Shown here piece by piece: positions 1 through 6,725 of a stretch of DNA of 45,839 bases. Below the pieces are notes generated by a model that was given only the letters and a program-made list of their open reading frames with translations, searched no databases and was not told where the DNA came from. Source of the DNA: Planctomycetaceae bacterium. GTDB taxonomy: Bacteria > Planctomycetota > Planctomycetia > Pirellulales > Pirellulaceae. How positions within the stretch are numbered: position 1 is the first letter of the stretch; each line of letters starts with the position of its first letter. The DNA is taken from assembly GCA_007694185.1 (NCBI GenBank), contig RECD01000119.1:1-45839 (forward strand). The letters run 5' to 3'. Position numbers and translations under genes: made by a program.

Positions 1-52
1 CCGCCTGCAATGCGGGATCGATCTGCTCGGCTCGGGTTTCGGCTTCGTTCAT
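1..52 (-). CDS. hsdR: Type I restriction enzyme R subunit, 5' end only (runs off window)
   Basis: Only the first 17 codons are present; they read MNEAETRAEQIDPALQA on the minus strand from an ATG at 52. This is the classic N-terminus of type I restriction R (translocase/endonuclease) subunits of the MNEAETRAELIDPAL type. The ATG overlaps the stop codon of the preceding GmrSD-like gene (ATGA, 52-49), so the two are translationally coupled. The gene would continue for roughly 800-1,100 codons outside the window, with a PD-(D/E)XK nuclease and a DEAD-box motor if intact. Whether it is intact cannot be seen here. The identification rests on a short but very characteristic match and on its place after hsdM and hsdS. 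Confidence 0.8.
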   Translation of the reverse strand, partial: MNEAETRAEQIDPALQA

Positions 53-2172
53 GGATCCCCACCGTTGCCGAGTTGTAACTCAAGAGACTGCCGAACCAAC
101 CCCAAAACATATGGTAACTCGTCAAGGCTAGAGATCCCGACCTCAACGTCACCGTTCCCCCAACGGCCAATGTTCGTCACGTCCTTACATAGCCCCTTTG
201 GGTCGATCAAATCTGAAAATCGCATGTTGATCGCGAGCCTCAAACGTTTGGCTTGCGGTACAACATCTACAAAGTTCGTCTCCGCTTTAAAGGCGACATA
301 CAGTTTAAGAAACTCCTCGCTCACGCAGGGGTCGAGAGCGATTACGGCTTTTCGGAACGCTTCAAACACCGGACGCATTGTCGCTGTCAACAGGTTCGGA
401 TGATCCTCGATGGCGTATCCCGTGACCGCGTCAGACTTCCGTTGGTAAGCGTCCAGAATATCTTTAGGGAGCTTCGGCGCGAGCCAGACGCCGACTCCGA
501 TTTCAGCGAGCTTTGCGGCGCGCGCCTTGATGGTGTCCTCGTCCCACGTTTCCAGCGCACCGAGCCCCTGATTTAACCTGAGCGGACTTTGTTTCAGGCC
601 CTTTTCGGGTGCATCTGGCATATCTCGCTTTTCGGTGAAGGCGCGGTCACTGTAGTCGATATTGTAGGCGGTGAGCGTGAGATTGCCGAGCGTGTGCAGC
701 CATGTTTGTTGGATGCGCTGCCAGTCCTTTCCGAGTGCTTCCCGCCATTGGGACGAGAGATTTTCGTTCTGAGGGAGGATGTGTTCGATGGTGTATTCAT
801 CCACCGCCACGCGTTCTTTGCGTCCGTGGTTCTCCAACCGGCGCAGCCAATAGCTTCGGCTGCGGAAATTGTAGAGGTCACGGGTCTGGAAGTCCCGGCG
901 GAACTCTTCGTCCGAAGGAAATCGCCGGTATGAAGGCAGCCCGAGGAAATGCGCCTGAATGCTCTCGAAGTATCGGTCCTTCTTCAACGCCTTGGTAAAC
1001 GTGGCGAATGTTTTATTCATTGAGTTCGTAGGGATGGCGCAGATGCCGCGGCGGAAGACATACGCCTCAATGAGCCGAACGCTAGTCAGCAGATCCGCCT
1101 TCGAGAGCATGTCCGCCTTGTAGTCGTGATATAGCTCCAGCAGGAACGGGTATGCGACTTCCACCTTAAGTTCACGCAGGTCGTGGAATGCTAACTTGAG
1201 CTCGGCATCGGGTTCGCTGCCCAGCGCCATGGCGCAGAAATGGCGTGCGTAGTCGCGAATTTCGCGGACGAGGCTTTCGATGTGGCTCGTGTCATCGGCA
1301 AAGTCGACCCGTGAGGCACGCGCATGACCTTTGAACGCGTCGTAAACCGCGTTAATATTGGGAATCTCACCAGTCATCACCGTCAGGTAATGCCGCATGA
1401 AGCTATCGAAATGCGTGCCGTACGCTTCCTGACCGAAGTCGATTTCCATCGGCCTCCAGAACTGTTCGTAGAGCTTAGTTTGCAACACAGGCTCCAAGCC
1501 CATCAAGATGAAATTGCGAATGAGGTCAGCCTGGCTCAGTTCCTTGCCTGTCGAGTTCATACTCTCGAAGATGAGCTGTGGGTTGTCTTGATCGCGGGTC
1601 AGCGCGATGTCCACAACCACCAGCTTCGCCAGCCCTATGCATAAGGTCGCCAACCCAACCTTGCCTTCACCAATCCACCTCTTGAACGATTCAAAATTGG
1701 CGTTGATGCGAAGCGACGCCTGCTGCGGCGGTTCGCCATCACCCACCAGTGCTGTCAGCGTTGCCTTGTCTGTTTGCGAGAGCAGTAGCTTGAAATGTCG
1801 CTCACCCGTCTCTTCCGGGTTCACCAAGTAGTAATTCTTGATCTTCCGTTGCGAGAAACCGTCGAACGGTTCGCTTTCTGCCACCGCTTTAGCGAGGGCG
1901 GCCAATAACAGTGAAAGCGTCGTGAGGCGTTGCTGGCCGTCGATGACGAGCAGCGGCGCTTGGTGCGTTACCTGCGAGAGCCCGCTTTCAACATACACAA
2001 TCGATCCGACGAAGTGAACGGCGATCTTGTCACTACTGCCGCAGCGCACGATGTCGTCCCAAAGTTGGCGGCATTCCTTCTCCGTCCACGAGTAGGTGCG
2101 CTGGTAGATTGGGATGACGAACTGCGGCGACTTCTTCAAGAAATCAAGGAGCTTGGCTTCGGTGGCTTTCAT
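49..2172 (-). CDS. GmrSD-type DUF262/DUF1524/DUF5655 protein embedded in the type I R-M operon
   Basis: 707 aa. The N-terminal DUF262 (ParB-like NTPase) domain shows IPIYQRTYSW near residues 20-29 and the nucleotide-binding DGQQRLTTL near 78-86. A DUF1524 HNH nuclease lies around 459-505 (EHILPQ, then LGNLTLTAYN). Residues about 600-700 look like DUF5655. This is the architecture of single-chain GmrSD-like type IV enzymes and of BrxU/SspE-like defence nucleases. The start is the ATG at 2172; the upstream TTG at 2190 lies inside hsdS. GGAG in the last codons of hsdS serves as ribosome site, 4 nt separate the hsdS stop from this ATG, and its own stop overlaps hsdR. It is therefore an integral operon member, probably restricting modified or foreign DNA alongside the type I system. 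Its base composition is more AT-rich than the housekeeping genes nearby. Confidence 0.85.
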   Translation of the reverse strand: MKATEAKLLDFLKKSPQFVIPIYQRTYSWTEKECRQLWDDIVRCGSSDKIAVHFVGSIVYVESGLSQVTHQAPLLVIDGQQRLTTLSLLLAALAKAVAESEPFDGFSQRKIKNYYLVNPEETGERHFKLLLSQTDKATLTALVGDGEPPQQASLRINANFESFKRWIGEGKVGLATLCIGLAKLVVVDIALTRDQDNPQLIFESMNSTGKELSQADLIRNFILMGLEPVLQTKLYEQFWRPMEIDFGQEAYGTHFDSFMRHYLTVMTGEIPNINAVYDAFKGHARASRVDFADDTSHIESLVREIRDYARHFCAMALGSEPDAELKLAFHDLRELKVEVAYPFLLELYHDYKADMLSKADLLTSVRLIEAYVFRRGICAIPTNSMNKTFATFTKALKKDRYFESIQAHFLGLPSYRRFPSDEEFRRDFQTRDLYNFRSRSYWLRRLENHGRKERVAVDEYTIEHILPQNENLSSQWREALGKDWQRIQQTWLHTLGNLTLTAYNIDYSDRAFTEKRDMPDAPEKGLKQSPLRLNQGLGALETWDEDTIKARAAKLAEIGVGVWLAPKLPKDILDAYQRKSDAVTGYAIEDHPNLLTATMRPVFEAFRKAVIALDPCVSEEFLKLYVAFKAETNFVDVVPQAKRLRLAINMRFSDLIDPKGLCKDVTNIGRWGNGDVEVGISSLDELPYVLGLVRQSLELQLGNGGDP

Positions 2173-2176
2173 ATTT

Positions 2177-3352
2177 TCACAGTTCTCCAATAAGGGCGTG
2201 ATGCAGCAGCGATTTTTTTAACGTTGCAAGCGCCGCGAGTTTGCGGAAGTAGATAGCTTCAAGGCGTTGAGTTTCTTCGCGGAGTTCAATGAGTCTATCC
2301 ACAATTGCTTTTTGTTCGGGAATCTTTGGAAATGAAACCGGATATTTGGCGACACTTTTTGCTCCAAGATTCGGCTGAGCCGCGCCATTCTCGAATCCTT
2401 TGATGAGTCCTTTCCCGACTGGGCTGGTGAGAAAGAAATAGAGAAAGCTTCTGTCCAGAAGCGATGACGGCCGGAGTATTACCAAAGAAGAAGCGACTGC
2501 GCCCTCGATTAGTGGATCGACCAGTGCAGTTTTGCCAAGTGTTGCCCCTCTCAAACAATAGACCAAGTCACCTGATTGAATTTTGCCACTGCGGAGCGAA
2601 TCGAACTTCTCCCGAGTGATGAAATTCATCTCTTCCATCGAGAGGGTTCCGTCGGGCTGAATGTGTCCGGTATTAATCCACGGAACGCCTGTTTCAACAT
2701 ACTCGTTTCGGTTGGGATAGTTTTTGCCACGGTCACCATTCTCAAACTCGCAAACGTTCGCGAGCGATGTCTCCATCCATCCCTTGCCGCGCTGTTTGAA
2801 GACGGATTGGAGGTGGCTTTCGTAGAGGTCGCGGGCGTTTTGGATATTCGTCTCAAAGCTCGCTTCGGCGGTGGCGAGGCCCTCAAACGCTTCGTCCAGC
2901 AGGCGGATGATCCGCTGCTGTTCGGCGAGCGGGGGGAACGTGAGAGGCAGGGCTTCGATTTCGCCTTTGTTGATTGAGGCAAACACCGCGCCTTCTTTTC
3001 CGGCAATCTCAGGTTGCAGGTGTAGCAACTGGTAGAAGAGGAAATCGCGATTAAGTTGAGTCCCGCTGCGGATTGCAGCCAATCCGCGACCTATGCAGAT
3101 TTCTTCAGTAGAAAAGTTCACTGGGCCGACAGGTGCGCGGACGGACATCAAAATATCGCCTTTTTTGGCAATCCTTGTCGTCTGCGTAGTCCAAGTTGAC
3201 GGAGCATCGATGAACTTGTCACCAAAGTCTTTTTTGCCTTGATGGAACGGCAGTCCACGGCCTTCAGAATTGTAGAACTTCCCATCTGGCGATTGTCCTG
3301 CGATGACCTCGCACAAATCGCCAATCGTCTTCGTCTGCCACTCGTTTTTCAT
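2177..3352 (-). CDS. hsdS: Type I R-M specificity subunit HsdS
   Basis: 391 aa, the usual HsdS length. Two target-recognition half-repeats are visible. The first begins near residue 3 (EWQTKTIGDLCEVIAGQSPD) and ends in a conserved PLAEQQRIIRLLDEAFEGL helix near 140-160. The second begins near 190 (GWMETSLANVCEFENGD) and ends in IPEQKAIVDRLIELREETQRL near 345-365. Each half would read one part of a bipartite DNA site, and the two coiled-coil spacers dock HsdM and HsdR. The ATG at 3352 overlaps the hsdM stop (ATGA). The reading frame is intact, so a full enzyme is plausible. Codon use is noticeably AT-richer than the flanking planctomycete genes, fitting horizontal acquisition of the specificity module. 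The target sequence cannot be predicted from this. Confidence 0.93.
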   Translation of the reverse strand: MKNEWQTKTIGDLCEVIAGQSPDGKFYNSEGRGLPFHQGKKDFGDKFIDAPSTWTTQTTRIAKKGDILMSVRAPVGPVNFSTEEICIGRGLAAIRSGTQLNRDFLFYQLLHLQPEIAGKEGAVFASINKGEIEALPLTFPPLAEQQRIIRLLDEAFEGLATAEASFETNIQNARDLYESHLQSVFKQRGKGWMETSLANVCEFENGDRGKNYPNRNEYVETGVPWINTGHIQPDGTLSMEEMNFITREKFDSLRSGKIQSGDLVYCLRGATLGKTALVDPLIEGAVASSLVILRPSSLLDRSFLYFFLTSPVGKGLIKGFENGAAQPNLGAKSVAKYPVSFPKIPEQKAIVDRLIELREETQRLEAIYFRKLAALATLKKSLLHHALIGEL

Positions 3353-4809
3353 AGCAGCATCCCCCGAATCTTCCCCAACACCTCAGCACTCAGGGCATCC
3401 AGCGCGGCGATTTCGTCCAGGATTTCTTGCGGGCTGCGGTGGGCGATTTCCTCGCCGCCGTTAGGATTTTTTACTGAGAGATCAAACGTCTTCGGGTCGA
3501 TGGCCGCCACGTCGACGCTCCAGCTTTTGGGCGAGTCGGCTTTGGTCTTTTGTAGTTCGATGAACTCGCCCAAATCCGCGTCGTTGAGCGGGTTGGTCTT
3601 GCCCATTTTTCGACCGGGGTCGAGCTGGTAGAACCAGACCTTGCGTGTCTTCGTCCCTTTCTCAAAGAACAGCACCACGGTCTTCACGCCCGCGCCGATG
3701 AACGTGCCGCCGGGGCAATCGAGCACGGTGTGCAGGTTGCATTCCTCGAGCAGCTTTTGACGCAGGCTGACGGAGGCGTTGTCGGTGTTGGAGAGGAAGG
3801 TGTTCTTGATGACGATGCCGGCGCGGCCTCCGGCCTTGAGCAGCTTGATGAAGTGCTGGAGGAACAGGAACGCGGTCTCGCCGGTGCGGATGGGGAAGTT
3901 TTGCTGCACTTCCTTGCGTTCTTTGCCGCCGAAAGGCGGATTGGCGAGGATGATGTGGAAGCGGTCCTTCTCCTGCACGTCGGCGAGGTTCTCGGCGAGC
4001 GTGTTGGTGTGGATGATGTTGGGCGCTTCGATGCCGTGCAGGATCATGTTCATGATCGCGATGACGTAGGCCAGCGACTTCTTTTCCTTGCCGTAGAGGG
4101 TCCGCTCTTGCAGGGCGCGGTCCTGGGCGGTGCTCCGCTTGGGGTTCTGGGCTCGCAGGTACTCGAACGATTCACAGAGGAAGCCGGCCGAGCCGACGGC
4201 AGGGTCGCAAATGGTCTCACCGAGCTTTGGCGCGGTGACGGCGACGATGGCGCGGATCAGCGGACGCGGAGTGTAGTACTCGCCGCCGTTCCGCCCGGCG
4301 TTGCCCATGTTTTTGATCTTGGCTTCGTACAGATGCGACAACTCGTGCTTCTCGGTTTGAGAGGCGAAGCGGAGTTCGTCGATATGATCGATGATCTCGC
4401 GCAGGTTGTAGCCGCTCTGGATGCGGTTCTTGATCTCGCCGAAGATCTCGCCGATCTTGTATTCGATCGTGTTCGGGCCGGTAGCCTTGGCCTTGAAGCC
4501 GTGCAGGTAGGGGAACAGCTTGCCGTTGACGAACTGGATCAGGTCGTCGCCGGACAGGGCGGTGTTGTGGTCGATCTTGCCGTCCTTGCCCTTGGGCGCG
4601 GCCCAAGCTTCCCAGCGAAAGGGCGGGTCGAGGATGTGGCCGTATTTCTTGCCGCTCAGGGCGGCTTCGGTCGCCTTGTCGTGCTCGAGGGCATCGAGGT
4701 ATTTCAGAAACAGCAGCCAAGAGGTCTGCTCGGTGTAATCGAGTTCGCTGGTGCAGCCCGCGTCCTTCCAGAGCACGTCGTCGATGTTTTTGAACGCTTG
4801 TTCGAACAT
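3349..4809 (-). CDS. hsdM: Type I R-M DNA methyltransferase subunit HsdM
   Basis: 486 aa N6-adenine methyltransferase. The N-terminal helical HsdM domain covers about residues 1-130 (begins MFEQAFKNIDDVLWKDAG). The SAM-binding motif I DPAVGSAGF is at 202-210 and the catalytic motif IV NPPF at 290-293. The protein methylates adenine in the host target and is also the core of the restriction complex with HsdS and HsdR. The frame stays open upstream to 4950 but offers no better start, and MFEQ is the normal family start. No clear Shine-Dalgarno precedes 4809. It is the first gene of the hsdM-hsdS-GmrSD-hsdR run and overlaps hsdS by ATGA. Upstream lies a 357-bp non-coding stretch likely to carry the promoter. 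Confidence 0.95.
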   Translation of the reverse strand: MFEQAFKNIDDVLWKDAGCTSELDYTEQTSWLLFLKYLDALEHDKATEAALSGKKYGHILDPPFRWEAWAAPKGKDGKIDHNTALSGDDLIQFVNGKLFPYLHGFKAKATGPNTIEYKIGEIFGEIKNRIQSGYNLREIIDHIDELRFASQTEKHELSHLYEAKIKNMGNAGRNGGEYYTPRPLIRAIVAVTAPKLGETICDPAVGSAGFLCESFEYLRAQNPKRSTAQDRALQERTLYGKEKKSLAYVIAIMNMILHGIEAPNIIHTNTLAENLADVQEKDRFHIILANPPFGGKERKEVQQNFPIRTGETAFLFLQHFIKLLKAGGRAGIVIKNTFLSNTDNASVSLRQKLLEECNLHTVLDCPGGTFIGAGVKTVVLFFEKGTKTRKVWFYQLDPGRKMGKTNPLNDADLGEFIELQKTKADSPKSWSVDVAAIDPKTFDLSVKNPNGGEEIAHRSPQEILDEIAALDALSAEVLGKIRGMLL

Positions 4810-5166
4810 GGCAAAGCAGTAGGCGAGGACGTCGTCGGCTCGGAAATCGGGGTGAACGTCGCGGCGGAAGAGGGTGGCGTGCTCGGAGACCAGAGTCGGG
4901 TCGGAAGCGGCAAGCGCGTCGGCCGATCGACCGGCAGACGCCGCGGTCGATCAGGCGTCGCGTGCCCGACGCCCAGAACCATACCAGACCCACAAGGCGG
5001 CCACAATTTGCGGTCAGCCCCTCGCTCACGGTCGCCAGGTCGATCCCGTGGCGGGCTGAGCGGCTCACGTCTTGGGCTCGGTTTTCGGCTTTGTTCCTGA
5101 TTCGCCGGCCTTTTTTTGTGACCGTGTTGACTGCATTGACCCTATTGCCAATGCAGTCAGTTGCGT
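4810..5166. other. Intergenic region upstream of hsdM with an 11-bp inverted repeat
   Basis: 357 bp between the four-helix protein gene and hsdM. No convincing coding sequence was found on either strand; the open frames are shadows that run into hsdM. The only clear structure is the perfect inverted repeat at 5128-5138 / 5149-5159. Any hsdM promoter must lie here, but I could not pick a convincing -35/-10 pair. Confidence 0.5.
5128..5159. promoter_or_regulatory. Perfect 11-bp inverted repeat, candidate operator or attenuator
   Basis: TGACTGCATTG (5128-5138) is followed after a 10-nt spacer by CAATGCAGTCA (5149-5159). It starts just beyond the stop of the four-helix gene and about 320 bp upstream of hsdM. 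No T-run follows it on either strand in the sense needed for an intrinsic terminator: on the minus strand an A-run follows. A protein-binding operator is therefore at least as likely as a terminator. No regulator is visible. Confidence 0.4.
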
Positions 5167-5919
5167 TCATTTCGCCCTTGTCCCTTTGCAGTCCGGGAAG
5201 GCGGAACATCCCCAGAAATCGCCTTTTGCCGACTTTCGCTTACGCATGGGCTTGCCGCACTGAGGGCAGTCCGGCGTGTCCGCGGTCTGTTGCTGCTCGC
5301 GGGCCTCGATGCGTTTGGTCATCAGCCGCTCGCTGAAGCCACCGGTCTCCTCAAAGGCTCTGCCTTGCGATTCAATTTGCCGCTTCAGCATGTTCAGAAC
5401 GCGCCCGATGATGATCAGCATGGCATTGGCGACTACCACCGCGTCGTCTGCATCGAGCCAGCGGGCGTAATGGCGTCGCTGATTCCGGGCATGCTTTGCC
5501 GATTCGTGGACCATGTCGTCGGCGAAAGGGGCGGCGTCCAGCGAGATGGCGTTGACCGCTTTGGCCTCGGGCGAATGGACCGACCACGGGAGTTGCCCAC
5601 GGTCAAGAATGACAACCTCGTAGTCGCCCCGCAGTTCGCTCAGGCTCGCCCTCGCCACGTCGGTCAGCTTCATCTCCGTGTCCTTCGACGTGGAAGAGCG
5701 TTCCGAGCCTTCGATGATGTTTTGGCGCCCGCTGCGGGCCGCTTGGGTCATCTGATCATACTGCCGCCCCTTCGGGTCGTAGAACTTCGCGTCCGCTTCG
5801 CGGTGGTCGAAGGTCAGAAAACGGCGGCAGAAACGGAGCGTCTCGAGCTGCACGATCGTCGCCAGCGTGAAGGTGTGCAGTTTGCGGAACCCACCATGTT
5901 TGTCGAACAACGCGGGCAT
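5167..5919 (-). CDS. Four-helix bundle protein with C-terminal topoisomerase-type zinc finger
   Basis: 250 aa. The N-terminal half resembles the small four-helix bundle family (S23/Avd-like, 'four helix bundle suffix domain'). It shows a helix around RKLHTFTLATIVQLETLRFC (12-31), the signature RSGRQNIIEGSERSSTS near 83-99, and LTDVARASLSELRGDYE further on. The C-terminus carries a zinc ribbon with Cys 218, 221, 238 and 244 (CPQCGKPM ... GCSAFPDC), as in the C4 zinc fingers of topoisomerase I. The function of this family is not established; a nucleic-acid-binding accessory role is an inference from the zinc ribbon. It lies upstream of the type I R-M operon in the same direction but 357 bp away, so it may be a separate unit. 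It is complete, and no frameshift is seen. Confidence 0.75.
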   Translation of the reverse strand: MPALFDKHGGFRKLHTFTLATIVQLETLRFCRRFLTFDHREADAKFYDPKGRQYDQMTQAARSGRQNIIEGSERSSTSKDTEMKLTDVARASLSELRGDYEVVILDRGQLPWSVHSPEAKAVNAISLDAAPFADDMVHESAKHARNQRRHYARWLDADDAVVVANAMLIIIGRVLNMLKRQIESQGRAFEETGGFSERLMTKRIEAREQQQTADTPDCPQCGKPMRKRKSAKGDFWGCSAFPDCKGTRAK

Positions 5920-5987
5920 GATGGCCTTCCTACGGTGTGAAGGACTTGATTGGCCTCATCGATCTCATTGCTAAGATCGGCCGAAAG

Positions 5988-6725
5988 TCAGGGCTCGAAA
6001 TGGGGTTCTTCCGCAGCCGGCCAATGCGTCGGTCGGTCGACCCAATACGCCAAACGTTCGATCGGCAACCCGACGACGTTGCTTTCGCTGCCGCTTCCCC
6101 GGATCTGCAACCAATCGTTGCCGTCTTGGTATCCGAAGCCGCCCGCTTTGCCCTGCCAACGCCCGCCGGCGAGATAGGCATCGATCTGGGCATCGTCGAT
6201 CGGGCTCATTTCCAGATCGGTGCGGACCGCTTCCAGAACCCTGCGTCCACGTCCGAGGTCCCACAGGCAGATTCCTGTCAACACGTGATGCACACGGCCG
6301 CGAAGCAGCCTGAGCATCCGCCGTGCGTCCTCGGCGTCGACCGGCTTGCCCAGCAGCACGCCGTCACATACCCCCAACGTGTCGGCGGCCAACAGCACCC
6401 CGCCTCGCAATCGCCGGGCGACGTTGATCGCCTTCTGATAAGCCAATCGCCTGACGGCCTGCTCCGCCGACTCGCCCGCTCTTGGCGGGTCCTCGGCGTC
6501 GTCGTCCGGCAATTCGGTGCGATACCGACAACCGGCCGCGGTCAGCAGTTCAGCGCGTCGGGGCGAACCGCTGGCGAGGATCATCGGCTCGTCGCCAGGC
6601 AGCTTCACTCGCGGCAGACCGCGCATCAGCGGCAAGGACGATTTCTCCTGAGAACCGCCCGCGGCGGCGTGGTCCGTAACGATATCGCCCGCGAGCGGCT
6701 GATCGTTGTCGCTGCGGTCGGTCAT
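5988..6725 (-). CDS. maf: Maf-family nucleotide pyrophosphatase
   Basis: 245 aa from the ATG at 6725, which overlaps the stop of the upstream cytochrome gene (ATGA), implying coupling. The canonical Maf start motif MILASGSPRR is at residues 48-57. Further family landmarks follow: LLAADTLGVCDG, LLGKP, a VLTG segment and the GRWQGKAGGFGYQ loop near the C-terminus. Maf proteins hydrolyse non-canonical or methylated nucleoside triphosphates (dTTP/UTP/CTP types) as house-cleaning enzymes. The 47-residue N-terminal extension is unusual. Either it is real, as the coupled ATG suggests, or translation begins at Met34 or Met48 (base 6584). Gene length beyond the motif matches the family. Confidence 0.88.
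   Translation of the reverse strand: MTDRSDNDQPLAGDIVTDHAAAGGSQEKSSLPLMRGLPRVKLPGDEPMILASGSPRRAELLTAAGCRYRTELPDDDAEDPPRAGESAEQAVRRLAYQKAINVARRLRGGVLLAADTLGVCDGVLLGKPVDAEDARRMLRLLRGRVHHVLTGICLWDLGRGRRVLEAVRTDLEMSPIDDAQIDAYLAGGRWQGKAGGFGYQDGNDWLQIRGSGSESNVVGLPIERLAYWVDRPTHWPAAEEPHFEP

Noticed and set aside
3730-5100. 456-codon plus-strand frame opposite hsdM
   Set aside because: Shadow of hsdM; composition is Val/Asp/Leu-rich and no motif is present.
5068-5100. Weak resemblance of the minus-strand reading to the HsdR N-terminus (NKAENRAQD)
   Set aside because: Only a handful of matching residues, no methionine in place, and no continuing similarity. Probably chance.
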